From Hyposmocoma kahamanoa (lineage: Eukaryota > Arthropoda > Insecta > Lepidoptera > Cosmopterigidae): DNA of 64,000 bases. Position numbers and translations under genes: made by a program. Of this stretch, positions 22,966-33,565 are shown piece by piece. The number at the start of each line of letters is the position of its first letter. Position 1 is the stretch's first letter. The stretch covers positions 24,350,361 through 24,414,360 of the forward strand of contig NW_020653945.1 in the NCBI RefSeq assembly GCF_003589595.1. The letters run 5' to 3'. The notes below the pieces were generated by a model that saw nothing but the letters and a program-made list of their open reading frames with translations, was not told the DNA's origin and made no database searches.

Positions 22966-23162
22966 TTTCAATATATACATTTGATCGATAAGCGACATAT
23001 GCGTCAATTGTGACACCTGTTAAAGTAAAGTGTGTAAAGGTTCGGCTGCGGTGAGAAGGTTATTCAAAAATCTCTCACTAGATGTCAGTAGCGGCGACGA
23101 ATACCGAAAGCCAGTACAACGATCTATAATAAAAACACATACGATAATTTCAACGTCCCAGT

Positions 23163-23290
23163 AACTGGACCCGTACCTCAGTTGGTACAGAGCAATGCTA
23201 CGGTGCAGCATGGACTTGGGTTCAAGTTCCACCGGGTCAACGAAATTTTTCTGTGTGTTCGATCTTTGTATTCATAATCATGAAGTCTAG
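23163..23290 (+). repeat. SINE-B copy with tRNA-like head
   Basis: The acceptor-like ends GACCCG and CGGGTC pair. The head has ACCTCAGTTGGTA, an ATGCT/AGCAT arm with a 7-base loop, and GGTTCAAGTTCC, then the SINE-B tail TGTTCGATCTTTGTATTCAT. The base before the anticodon position is C instead of T and the T-arm pairs poorly, so a functional tRNA is unlikely. Confidence 0.72.
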
Positions 23291-23431
23291 TATTTGATGT
23301 AATTTTTTAAACCGCGAGCAAACGCTTCAACTTGAATGCACTGCGAAACTATGCGAATGTGTGCGTCCGCACAAGGCATGCGGCGGGCGTGCGCACATAC
23401 AAGTCACATTGCAAAGTTTTTGTGGAGTTAT

Positions 23432-23528
23432 CATACATGTTTTATTACACTATGATCTTATTTCGATTTTAAATATTTTACCATACATGTTTTATTACAC
23501 TATGATCTTACTTCGATTTTAAATATTT
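23432..23528. repeat. Tandem duplication, 50 bp period
   Basis: Two units beginning CATACATGTTTTATTACACT at 23432 and 23482 differ at very few positions. It is a recent local duplication in unique-looking DNA. Confidence 0.92.
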
Positions 23529-25740
23529 GGTATATATGAATATAATTGATTTATAGGACGAATTTGACACGAGCTTCAAAATATGTGCCAAACCTAAAAT
23601 AGGTTGCTCTGAAAACTTTCTAAACTCTAGTTAGACAAGATAGCCAGCAGAAAGACAACATGGAAGTTGATACAGAACTTGCTAAAAGTACATATAGCAG
23701 TCTCCTATTTACAAAGAAACTAGCTGGACCCGGAAGAAACTGTTTGTCTTTGGCCCATTTTATGACTGCAGACGAATTTTTTGAAACAAAAGAAAGTCAC
23801 GTAAAAGAAAAAGTATCTGCAATAGAACTGACTTTTCAGCTGGAGACACATTAAATTTGTCGAAAAAACTAGCTTACCTGGTATTTATTAAAACAGTTGT
23901 AACACTTCAGAAATTATTTCGAGTGTGGGCACAACTACTCGGGCTACTACTACTATAATAAACTTAGTGAAATTTGGGGCGTCACACAATTCAATGTTAA
24001 AAATTTTTATATAAAAATACTTCATCGAACACCACAAAAGCCTTCAAAGCTAATTTAATAAAAGAACCTTCATGTATGAAACCACTTTGCGCTTGTCCGA
24101 TGTTTTTGATAAAAGAAATTTCCTAAGAAAATTGGAGAACCGCCTGCAAACTGTGGACACGCGAACTTTTTATTAAGCGAGTCTTATTATTTCAGCGAGT
24201 TGCTATATTTTATATTAAGAGAAGTATCTTTTTTATGAAGCGAGAACATGAAATTTCGATAATTACTACAAGATGGTTGTTTATTTTTTGTTCTGTTAAA
24301 TTGAAATTGAAAAAGTCTTGTTTAGTTATTCAGAACAGTGTACTTCGGAAACTTGTAAGTTAACAAATCATTGAAACCAATCTAATGAGGCCAGCCGATA
24401 GTTCTGGATTGTAAGTAGGTGAGGAGTTAAGTAGTCTGCAGACAGTCCTGGTTGCAGTATCGAATTACAGTTATCATATTATTGTCATATTATCTATCTC
24501 TTTCTATCATCTGAATTCCATTACAAACCAAACAAGGTGATCGGACAAGTCGAAGTAATATAACGTTAATTTTTTTACTGAGATCTAGGAATTAGTGTAC
24601 GCACTAACAGGATAAAACGAACCACAAACAGCTGAACAGGTGTTTACCAAACATATCTAAGAACCATCCTGATTGTGTACATTAGCCTTCAAATAAATGA
24701 AAAGGCGCTTTGAGACAATCTTCTGTTTAGGAGTTACAATCCCACAAACAGACGGACAAACACTTCTTTCGTCATGCGAGCGGTGCAAAACCGGTCAGTG
24801 TTCTGGTGATCGGAATATCTCGTGGTGTAAGTTTTTCGGCTGAAGTGATGATGATGGCGATAATAAACACCACTCAGTACGCAATTAAGATACGGCTCAA
24901 GATCGTTTTAAACCCTTAATCAAATCAAGAACAAGGCCTTTGTTACTTGACTTGGTATCATCCAAGATGCCAATTATAATCTAGGAATACAGGAGAGCGT
25001 GAATGCATCTCGAAATCCGAGGGATGTCGAAATTTCTGCTTGCATGTGCAACTTAATATTGGAGTTGGAAACTGTTTACTGCGGGTCGTAAACTTCTGTG
25101 TGTTCAGTACTAGATGAGTGACTGTCGCATTAGTGCATAAAGTGAACCCGAAACATAACGTCTTTCGAACAAGCGGTTACACAATATTCCAAATACTTCT
25201 TGAATATAAGCTATGAGAGCTCTGTGTAATTTACTTGCCTTGTTCTCACTATTATGCGTAGTACCTATACCATAAACAGACAAAGAAACCTATCAACATG
25301 AATGTGCTCTTCTACAAGTTTGTAGAGTCCATACCTTGTCATTCCAATAATAAGTGATTCATCTAAAACGAAGCACAAAATTCAACTCTGTGCGTTGGCA
25401 ATACGAACCTTCAATACTAACATAAATGTAACGTAAAATATCTTTCACTAAACTTCGAGGGAAACAACGATTGCTGACTTCATATTTTCTATCTTTTCAT
25501 TTTATGCACGATTTTGCGGTATGCTTAGTTATTTTGTTTCATAGTTGCTTAGTTTCCTTTCATCTTGAGGTACCTAAGATCATTGATAAATATTTTGTTA
25601 TATTTTAAAGTTGTAAATGTTTTTGACCCGTTTTATGTTTAGTGCAATAATTGTGACGAAAAATTTATTTAAATTTGAGATTCCGTGAAATATCTCACCG
25701 TTGACGGTTATGCTGCACACAGTATGTTAACAAATATCTC
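23529..25740. other. No recognisable feature
   Basis: The longest repeat-poor stretch of intron 2, lying next to the second neuroligin exon. A 64-codon frame at 23660-23854 has no motif I know. Conserved intronic regulatory DNA or an optional exon could be here but cannot be called by eye. Confidence 0.4.
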
Positions 25741-25752
25741 TTGCAAACTCAC

Positions 25753-25970
25753 CTTGTACTGGAGTATATATATTCATATACAAGCAGTCTTCGCTCTGGT
25801 TCTTCAGCCTTGGTAGAAGCCGTCTCAGGTACTCTAGTCGGCCTTTGGGCATTCTCTCTAATGCAAGAGTCTCGTTTGAGATATCCGGTAGCCGTTGAGG
25901 ACAGACTGGGCCTATGGTGTCAACAGTTTTGATGTCGTCCCAGGGAGCTGGTGCTCTGGTTGGTGCGAAT
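25753..25970 (-). CDS. Nlg: Neuroligin, second recognised coding exon (internal)
   Basis: This 218 bp minus-strand exon has a canonical acceptor (TTATTCGCAG, last intron base 25971) and donor (GTGAGT from 25752). It completes the Arg codon split with the upstream exon, then reads FAPTRAPAPWDDIK, GPVCPQRLPDISNETLALER, MPKGRLEYLRRLLPRLKNQS and EDCLYMNIYTPVQ. The PVCPQ...SEDCLY pair of cysteines forms the conserved N-terminal disulfide loop of cholinesterase-like proteins, and NET and NQS are N-glycosylation sites. The MPKGRLEYL block between them is diagnostic of neuroligins and absent from ordinary carboxylesterases. It ends with one base of a codon that the exon at 1424-1576 completes. No stop interrupts it, so the exon looks functional. 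Confidence 0.96.
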
Positions 25971-26278
25971 CTGCGAATAAAATAAATGAGTGAAAGGCTT
26001 TCAGTTATGTGAACCAGGTAACATATAATGATGATTTCGGGCGGCTTTAATGATTCGTATACCTAGTGTATGTCAAGGAGTGGCTTGATGATCTATTTGG
26101 ACCTTATATGTATAGCAGGTCATAATAGGACGAAATAAAGAAGGTTATGACACAATTGCTCAATTCTCATTTTGACAGTGGCTGTAAACAATCTCCACAT
26201 TTTATGCTGTCATCTTTACGTTCTCTTTTGAACTCAATTTTTAATACCTTCATTACAAAAACGAACTGCAAACATTTT

Positions 26279-26485
26279 ACTGCCTGCGTGCCTGAACGAT
26301 TACCATACTGGACTAGCACGGAGAGGTCTCGGGCTCGATACTCAGATCGGGAGAAGTATTTGTATAGCTTACATTCGTTTCTCTGGTGAGGTTGGGTATA
26401 ATTTGTGGTTGTCTATGTGTGTGTCCATGGCATCTGTGATACAGAGTTTCTCTAGTGCGGGGCTATGAGAGTGCATTATTAAAAG
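26279..26485 (+). repeat. SINE-A copy, diverged
   Basis: The head GTGCCTGAACGATTACCATA and the body TAATTTGTGGTTGTCTATGT and GGCATCTGTGATACAGAGTT match SINE-A with many substitutions. Confidence 0.8.
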
Positions 26486-26652
26486 AAATGCTTTTTAATC
26501 AAACTATAATTGAAAAAACAATGAATTTAAGATAATAGTATGTGATTTGCATTTCCTTGTTACTTCTTGTTCTGTGTTTTGTTTCTGAGTGCCATAAAGA
26601 GTGTTGTGTTGCATTTAGATTAAGTTCCTTTTATAATATTTTTTTACGATAA

Positions 26653-26876
26653 TATCAAGAGGCGAAACGAACAAGTCGTTAAACTTGGTGGTAAGCCACA
26701 AGCCTACCCATAACAGTAGCAGTGTCACTTGATGCTTTAAATCGCAAAGATCTTGAGGGGCATGGCCACTGGCACCCGTCATCTTGAAACATAAACTTGA
26801 CTAGTCTCATGTGCCTATAGTGTCAACTGTACATTTCAAAACCGTTTTACTGCTCGCTGGCAGAAATTAATTTGTT
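26653..26876 (-). repeat. Family T copy
   Basis: Reverse-oriented: ACGAACAAGTCGTTAAACTT, GCAGTGTCACTTGATGCTTT, TGCTCGCTGGCAGAAATTAA. The head end is missing. Confidence 0.82.
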
Positions 26877-26907
26877 TCACAAAACGCTATACTGTTATTA
26901 AATATAA

Positions 26908-27390
26908 TAATAATCTCAGTACAGAGTACTAAAAAAACCGACCTCAAAAGTACGTAGAATTACGTCTATTTGCTAACTTTCATTGAAATATCCCCTAGTT
27001 CGCCATTATACAGGACTTGATACTGGAGATAATAAAAATAGGTTATCACTACGACACTACTCAAAGTATATCGAGGGAAAAACGCCTTTAATTGGAGAAA
27101 TAGCAAAATCAACTAAATAATTGCTAAAAGTAATTGCTCCTAAATTAAAGTTAGACGCTATTTATAAAAATGAATCTTCATGCGTGAACAGCCACCCTTT
27201 GAGGTGGATCATTTTCTTCAAAATTAAATGGGACCACTATGGAAATACTCCCTTCCCAATTAAAAAAGAATCATGAAAATCGGTTCACAAATACCGGAGT
27301 TATCGCGTAACATACATACAAAAAAAACAACAAAAAAAAAGAACATACAGTCGAATTGAGAAACTCCTCCTTTTTTTAAGTCGGCTAAAA
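26908..27390 (+). repeat. Family V copy, both ends present
   Basis: Begins ATCTCAGTACAGAGTACTAA and ACCGACCTCAAAAGTACG, and ends AAACTCCTCCTTTTTTTAAG with TCGGCTAAAAA. An A-rich stretch lies at 27320-27345. It is the longest V copy here and gives the extent of the element. Confidence 0.8.
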
Positions 27391-27822
27391 ATGATTAATA
27401 ATTAATTTAATTTTCTGAGTCAATGAACTCACGTGAACAGGAACTTATAACTTTTAGAACAAGATTAATTCAAAGTGTTCACAAGATGATTTATTACGCA
27501 CGTGTAACATACATTCGTGTTATTTCTGGCTTCTGTTTTCCACCATGTTGTTACGGAGATTAAATGTGAGAAATAACTAGGGGTTCTTAGATTTCTCTCG
27601 CGTTTGTAAATCCGTGAATCACAAAATTATATATTAATGAATGTATACAAATTTATTTAATCTCCAGGAGTAGAAGCAACAATTTCTTATAGAAAAAGAA
27701 AATGCTATGGAATACTGAAACCCGTTGCTCATCGAACCGAACTCGCAACGAGAAATCCGCGGGTAATCGGACCCCGATTTTACGAACACAAGTCTAAAAA
27801 GTGTTACAAATGACGAAGTGTT
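27391..27822. other. No recognisable feature
   Basis: AT-rich intron 1 sequence. CTCATCGAACCGAACTCGCA near 27727 is a weak reverse SINE-like trace. Confidence 0.35.
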
Positions 27823-28100
27823 TTGTTCCCGACTGAAAGACCTTTTATTGGATAATGAATTCTACAGTTTCTTTTAAAGAAATTGTAATTATATTTTTAA
27901 TTTTGGACGTTTGTATTTTGAAAATATTTAAATTTTTATTCGTATTTTTGTAGTTCGTATTTTTCTTTATTTTTCTTTTAATTATTTTATTTTTAAATTA
28001 ACATTAAAATTATTATTTACCTTAATGATGATCATGTTATCCTTTGACATTATATTTCGAATTGTGATATTATGAAATTAATAATATGAAATAAATGATT
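27823..28100 (+). repeat. LINE-P 3' end, second copy
   Basis: Repeats the sequence of 22425-22800: GTTCCCGACTGAAAGACCTT, TTGGATAATGAATTCTACAG, TGATGATCATGTTATCCTTT. It is decayed and without a clear tail. Confidence 0.8.
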
Positions 28101-28499
28101 CTATTCTATATTTTTCTATTTCTATCTATATTCTTATATTCTATTAAAGTCCAAATGAATATTATTAGTTAATCCTATCTAATTATTAATTTCGAAGCAA
28201 AAAATGTGTGGAAGTGAGATAAATAACTTATAAATATAAACATTAAATAAATAATTAAAATGAAATATAAATAAAAAATGAAAATAATTTATTTTGGGCG
28301 ACAAAGACTCATAGAAATTACATTAAGTTAATTACAGTTACGGTCAAAAGAATTAATCAACAATTATAAAAATTAAAAAAAAAAAAAATGAAACTAAATT
28401 GAAATAAAATTAAATAACAGACAAAATTAAAATCACTATGAACATTTTGGTACATACAATAAAACTCAGAAATTCCCAACTCAATGTAAACAATCGATT

Positions 28500-28705
28500 C
28501 TATATTAGACAACATTACATACATTGCTCTGGTCCTAAAGTAAGTAAGTAAAGCACTTGCATTATAGAAATCGGAAAAATAACTGCACCACAAACACCCA
28601 GACCATACAATAAAGACAAGTTAGTTTTTCTACTTGAACCCGGGACCTCAGAGATTGCTACACCATGAATGTGTGTAAGCCACGACCGCGAAGGTCGCCA
28701 AAGTG
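28500..28705 (-). repeat. SINE-D copy with tRNA-like head
   Basis: Reverse complement of a tRNA-headed SINE: the head GGTCGTGGCTTACACACATT with B box GGTCCCGGGTTCAAGTAG, and a body containing TGCAAGTGCTTTACTTACTT. The same unit occurs at 62524-63222. Confidence 0.75.
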
Positions 28706-28952
28706 AGAGCATGTTAAAACGTTGACCCCGACATACATAACTAGTAGGTACCTACTTGTAGACTCAATAGAAGAACAAAGCTCTAAATATACCTTTAGTT
28801 ATTCACTCAATAGAAGTCAAAGCACTACGTGCAATGCAACAAATCTATTTCTGCAGAATACTGAGCCTAGAATCTGTCTTATCCATTGGAACGAATGACC
28901 TAGCTTCGCTGAATAAACAAGTCGACAAAGCATAAAATGGAATAAAACATAC

Positions 28953-29314
28953 CTGTTCGAGCCCGTCGGTGGCGTCGCGTATGGAACACCCAGATACGCT
29001 TCAACTGGCTTCAAATATTTATGCTGATCCATTGGCAGTATCACTCCTTGCAACCTCCCGTATCTAGTACCTATAACTCTAGTTCGCAGCATAGAATTCC
29101 TATTTCCACTAAAACTGTTACCGTTCGAATTTTGAGTCAGTAACAACACTAGTAAAATAACCAACTTCACTTTTTCTTGCAATTCGATTAGACTTAATTT
29201 TTTTCTTAAATTAATGAGATACTCTGTTTGAATTTTGTGCAGGTTCGTTTCTATTTCCAGCCAGTATTGTTTTATTGAGTTACAAAGGTGTAGTGGCAGT
29301 CTATCGGTAGCCAT
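28953..29314 (-). CDS. Nlg: Neuroligin, first coding exon
   Basis: The minus-strand frame opens at ATG 29314, the first Met after an in-frame TGA five codons upstream, and runs 120 complete codons to the split Arg codon at 28953. The N-terminus is long and polar (about 50 residues). It is followed by a hydrophobic stretch KVKLVILLVLLLT, which suits a signal sequence with an extended n-region, then a linker rich in Asn and Ser. The ectodomain starts with VIGTRYGRLQGVILPM and KYLKPVEAYLGVPYATPP, the first strands of the cholinesterase-like fold (YGxLxGV, VExxxGVPYAxPPxGSxRF). The donor is CAG then GTATGT. A shorter start nearer the hydrophobic core is not available in frame, so the long form is likely used unless an unseen exon supplies the start. 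Spacing and phase link it to exon 25753-25970. Confidence 0.92.
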
Positions 29315-29471
29315 TTTCTGCGAATATCACCTTTGCAGACCCATTTCTCTATCCGGTCTCGTTTATATCTAGTTTCAATTTCATCTGATGTGCTTCCTAC
29401 GACATTTTGTTTTTTCTCTTCACACTTTTATCATTGTCATCATGCGGTTGCTTTTTATGGCCATATTATAC
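29315..29471 (-). promoter_or_regulatory. Neuroligin 5' untranslated leader with upstream ORFs
   Basis: A strong acceptor TTTTAATTTTGTTTCAG lies just upstream (intron bases from 29472), so the first coding exon probably starts at 29471 and at least one non-coding exon lies further right. Between the acceptor and the ATG at 29314 I count several short minus-strand ORFs that start with ATG and stop before the main start (MAIKSNRMMTMIKV, a two-codon ATG TCG TAG, MKLKLDINETG, MGLQR). Such leaders usually reduce translation. The transcript start is not visible. Confidence 0.65.
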
Positions 29472-29539
29472 CTGAAACAAAATTAAAATCCATTAATTTA
29501 CATTATAGATAAGTATAAACTTTTTTCTTCTCCTGTACT

Positions 29540-29776
29540 TTTATATGATAATCTGTATATACAATATATTATTTAATATGTTCGTACTTTATTTCACATA
29601 TGTTAAAATTGCGTACTACAAAACTTGTACTGAATATTTGTAATTTTTTGAAATGTAACATTTATTACTATTTGTAACGATTCTTGTAATACAATATATT
29701 GTATATAATAATGTAAAGTTTGCAAGATAATAAATATCTAAATCTAAATCTAAATCTAAATCTAAATCTAAATCTG
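29540..29776 (+). repeat. Probable LINE 3' end with (AAATCT) tail
   Basis: An AT-rich 3' UTR-like stretch ends GCAAGATAATAAATATC followed by about seven CTAAAT units to 29775. A hexamer tail after an AATAAA-like signal is typical of jockey-type LINE ends. It sits just upstream of the neuroligin leader acceptor. Confidence 0.6.
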
Positions 29777-30039
29777 TCAATTATGATTTCATAAATCATA
29801 TAACAAAGGCGCTCATTTTAGTTCTGTGTCAAAATTCTATCATCAATTCCATAATCAAAAGTCTATAGTACTCGCTACTGAACTTAAAAAATAAAATAAT
29901 CCTGTACACACGAAGTGTACACAGAACTGTAACGAGTTTCAAAAAAGAATGTCGTATTTTTGCTAATTATCAAACGCTCTACTGCCTCTTGATTGGCTAA
30001 ATTGGCCTAAAGATCTTGCAACCTGAAGAAAAAATAATT

Positions 30040-30149
30040 GGAAATGAAACTATTTTTCCGGATTTAAATCGCGTATATTTGTTTTTTCAAACAAACCGAC
30101 GTTTCGGGCCCTTTACAGGTCCCATGGTCACGGTTGACCATGGGACCTG
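30040..30149 (+). repeat. Penelope-like end with 15 bp hairpin
   Basis: One PLE arm (GGAAATGAAACTATTTTTCC to GACGTTTCGGGCCCTTTAC) runs into CAGGTCCCATGGTCA, then CGGT, then the exact reverse complement of those 15 bases (30116-30130 with 30135-30149). The usual continuation of the module is replaced. Confidence 0.82.
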
Positions 30150-31045
30150 AAAACATAATTGGTTAAAATATAAGCGGTACTTGGCCACTTCTGTTCTATC
30201 CCTTTGTTTTTGTTTTGCAGTGTTTGTTAGGCTTTCGCTTGAGTTTGTTGTCATGAATTGTTAACAAAATGAGTTTAATATTGGTTGTGTTTGATTATTT
30301 TATTTAGTCATAGAAAAAGTATTGTTTGCAAATAATGAGGTCTTAAAATCTCGCACCTATTACTTAAACACGGAATTCGACTTTAAGAACCCTCATTATG
30401 CTACAATTGCATAAAATACTTTTATCATCATCTTTAATTTTAGAATTTTACATTGTATTATTAAATCCCATATTAATAAAGAATACTTGCAAAATAAAAA
30501 TAAATTTATATTTTCATCCCAAAACTAAAACACCACGTCAACAAAAGCTAATAAATTATTTTAGTCATCCGCATGCACCGAAACGAGAAAATTTTTAATT
30601 AAATTTTACGTGAACATTAAGAATTTTATAGTTAAAAATAACCACTATTAATGTTTCGTTTTATTACCTTCGCGAGGAAGTGGAAAACCATTAGCCTTTA
30701 GGCGAGATTCAGTCTGTTTAGTGTTCAAAACTTAAATATAAAGCCCGCCTCAAGTTCAATATGGCAACTGACTAGCCTAGAAATCGACCTTATTAAACTT
30801 CACGATAAACCTTACTTATTGAACGTATATACAAGACATAATAATATCAGATAACATAGCTAAAACGAAACTAAGCAGGACATATTGGCATAGTGACGAC
30901 AAGATGGAGTAAAGCGACAAACGAATTGTGATCAAGAAATGGGTCGACTTCATTGCTAAAATCACGGATCACAGATGAAAAACAGCAGCAGACACAAATT
31001 GAGGAATAACTGGCGCTGATGACAACAAAATTGTATATATCTGTA
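30150..31045. other. No recognisable gene
   Basis: AT-rich. GATGGAGTAAAGCGACAAAC to ACAAATTGAGGAATAACTGG near 30900-31010 may be decayed LINE coding sequence but cannot be placed. Confidence 0.35.
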
Positions 31046-31048
31046 AGT

Positions 31049-31576
31049 AAGTTCTAAAAAGAGAAGAAGTTCCAAAAGAAGTCTGTTATCTACCCAGAAT
31101 GCTGCGAGAGGCCATTGAAATTAAAAAACATCCTATTTTCAACAGGGAAGATGGTTTCTCAATACCACCAGTTTGGGATCCAGTATTTCCTCTAATGAAA
31201 AATCCCAAACAGACATAAGACTGCAGTACTAATTAATATGTTTTAGTTTATTCTAATTTCTATTATTAATTAATAATAAATTAAACTTAATAAAAATTCA
31301 TTCAATAAAATAATTTGTAAAACTTAATGTAGCGTAAATTGGAAAGTTTTCTTTGTAAAATTAAAAATAAGGTATTTAATTAATGACTATTGTAACTATA
31401 GTGAAAAAATAGGGTGGTTTGCATCAATATTAGACATAACTAGTTGAAGACTGTACCACCTCAGTCAATGGTGACCATGGGACCTGTAAAGGACCCGAAA
31501 CGTCGGTTTGTTTGAAAAAACAAATATACGCGATTTAAATCCGGAAAAATAGTTTCATTTCCTAAGTTCTGAAAAG
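31049..31576 (+). mobile_element. Penelope-like element, 5'-truncated, with 13 bp target duplication
   Basis: The element 31062-31563 is flanked by AAGTTCTAAAAAG and AAGTTCTGAAAAG (one mismatch). It starts inside the end of the protein (KEVCYLPRMLREAIEIKKHP, then EDGFSIPPVWDPVF and PLMKNPKQT with its stop), followed by the 3' region and terminal module (GGACCCGAAACGTCGG to TTTCATTTCCT). No stop interrupts the short coding part. It is closely similar to the copy at 3863-4811. Confidence 0.88.
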
Positions 31577-32340
31577 GTAAAATTGAAATTTAAACTACTG
31601 TACTAAGGTAATTTTGCTACAAAAAGCCAAACAACACAACAAGTGAAACAAGTTCGTCTCTCTTAAAGTAATGTAATAAACTTGTTGTCCATAAAGTTGA
31701 CGTCAAAACATCAAAACTAACAACTTTTGTTGGACGTATTTAAAAAACTTTCTGTCTTTGTAACTTTAAAAGAAACAGTCTGGCGAAAGGGCAAGAAGTC
31801 AAAGGATGCGAAGAGAGATTAATGTATTGGAATGGTGTCTTAAGAGGCATTAAGTGGTTGCGGGTTGTAGAAGATCAAGAAGAAACAAATTAATATTTCA
31901 AAGTTTAATGAGAAAACTTATGTTTACAAGTTTTCATAAGTCGTATAATAAAAAAATATTATACACTTTAAACTTTTGCGTTGCATTGTACTAATATTTG
32001 AAAACGGAATTAAATGCGTTTCAACATTGAGCGAGTACAAACCTAGAAAATGCAGACCGATTTCGGATATCGCTTGTGCGCTAAATTCGATACGAATCCG
32101 ACAAAATATTAATATCGCTTGTATACTTAGAGATTACTACTAACTATTTATCCTTTCAATTTCAACTTTTCGCATTGTTAGTACATATGAAGACGCAGAA
32201 GAAATAAAAGTTTTGAGTACATTTTTTCTGCTGAACTGACTTTTCAGAGAAATATTTTCTAATAATTACAATGAATTTGGAGTAGGTGTATCCTTTTTTA
32301 ATTTCATTGTATATATACGAATATGTATCGATATGATATA
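31577..32340. other. No recognisable feature
   Basis: AT-rich. A LINE-like trace (GGCGAAAGGGCAAGAAGTCA, GGAATGGTGTCTTAAGAGGC) lies near 31780-31860. Confidence 0.35.
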
Positions 32341-32359
32341 AATATCGATTGCTGGTTCC

Positions 32360-32800
32360 TTTCATCCCTCTGCGCAGCCGTCATCGTCGCATTCGGACTC
32401 GGATCGGACGCAGTGCGCAAGCGTTAAATACAAATAATGCCGTAGTTGCTTCGATTCCCGAAAATAATAATCCGAATTGAAGGTATTCTCGACTTTGGAA
32501 GACAGAATTCGGATTTAGTGCGCAATTCGTATAAACAGTATTACAACTATTCCGACCATTTCTCGGATTCGGAACTGGGGGTCTACTCTCGATCTCCGTC
32601 TGACACCCGTCCGAAACAATTACTGTGAAATAAGTAATATTCGACAAAATTAAAGTATCCAGTACGAAACTTCATTCGCATCACGCGTCTTTTCATTTGG
32701 TCAAGTATTGCTTATTTGGCAGTAATTGTTTCGGACGGATGTCGGATGGAGATCCAGAGTAGACTCCCTGATACGGATCGGACGTAGTCTCTGATAGGTA
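32360..32800. repeat. Inverted-repeat block with GGATCGGACG motifs
   Basis: The arm 32577-32624 (GTCTACTCTCGATCTCCGTC, ACCCGTCCGAAACAATTACT) is mirrored at about 32719-32768. GGATCGGACG occurs at both outer sides (near 32401 and 32776). It looks like a decayed non-autonomous DNA element of about 0.4 kb. Confidence 0.6.
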
Positions 32801-33565
32801 TTTTCACGCCTACCTATTTTCCCGTCGGGAATTCAAATAGTAGTAAAAAATATTGGTTTTGAGGTACAGAATCAGCGTCTTGAGTTTTGTCGCTTCACAG
32901 ACTGCCTGCACCTATAGATCAATTTGGCGACCACATTACATTTAGTTCTTGGTTAGTCATCGTACTGCTGGAATTCATAAATATCCTACTGCTGTATCTC
33001 CTTAATGTTAAGTTTCCAATCTCCATTGGAATATTGAATAGTATATCCAATTTACATAAGTAAAATATTATTTAACCATAAACAAGTAAACTTTCCAATA
33101 AATCCGGTCGCGATAGTTTTTAAAACGAGGAAAAATGAATTCGAGAGAACACAATGAATCCCTGCATAGGAATTCATCATTCATGCTATTTTTCCGACAG
33201 CTCTAAAAAATATTCGTAGCACATAAACGTTTGCGTTTTTTTTTAATAAATTCAAGTTAACGAGCGCCCAGAGCAATGGCTTATACGGTATTTAGTACTG
33301 AATATAAGAGCAAAAAACACGCTTTTCACGGTTTTGAATAATTAGCGTTTAGAAGAATTTGATTAAACAGTATGTTAATCCGCTTTCCATAATATTTATA
33401 TTTATAATATAGACTATGGTCAATGATAAATGCATTTCTTTGTACGAAATTGTGTGAGGTTCATATACTGATTTACAGAAATTAAAAGAATAGACAGATA
33501 ATAATTTTATACCGAAAGCACATAAATAAATACATGATGAACTTGTGAGCGAATTCGTGAAGTTT
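32801..33565. other. No recognisable feature
   Basis: AT-rich sequence without motif-bearing frames or family matches. Confidence 0.4.

Larger units (their letters stand above)
1577..25752 (-). other. Neuroligin intron 2 (about 24.2 kb)
   Basis: Donor GTGAGT begins at 25752 and the acceptor CCCAG ends at 1577, both on the minus strand. The two flanking exons read continuously (TPVQ then VGPTLQAKYP), so no constitutive exon needs to lie between them. The intron is filled with SINE, LINE and DNA-element copies listed separately and contains the first 400 N gap. The junction lies just after the EDCLYMNIYTP strand, close to where vertebrate neuroligins carry alternative splice site A, so an optional exon is possible, but I could not identify one. 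Confidence 0.85.
25971..28952 (-). other. Neuroligin intron 1 (about 3.0 kb)
   Basis: Donor GTATGT begins at 28952 and the acceptor TTCGCAG ends at 25971. It interrupts the codon for the Arg of GSNRF. It contains a SINE-A, a family T, a family V, a LINE-P end and a SINE-D copy. Confidence 0.92.

Noticed and set aside
23163..23240. Possible functional tRNA gene
   Set aside because: C precedes the anticodon position, the T-arm pairs poorly, and a SINE-B tail follows.
23660..23854. 64-codon frame starting MEVDTELAKS
   Set aside because: It has a plausible amino-acid mix but no recognised motif, no splice context tied to neuroligin and the wrong strand for it.
25741..25932. Plus-strand 63-codon frame
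   Set aside because: It lies opposite the neuroligin exon, has no known motif and starts at a TTG.
28817..28952. Continuation of the first neuroligin exon past GSNR
   Set aside because: The GTATGT donor and perfect phase with 25753-25970 show this is intron.
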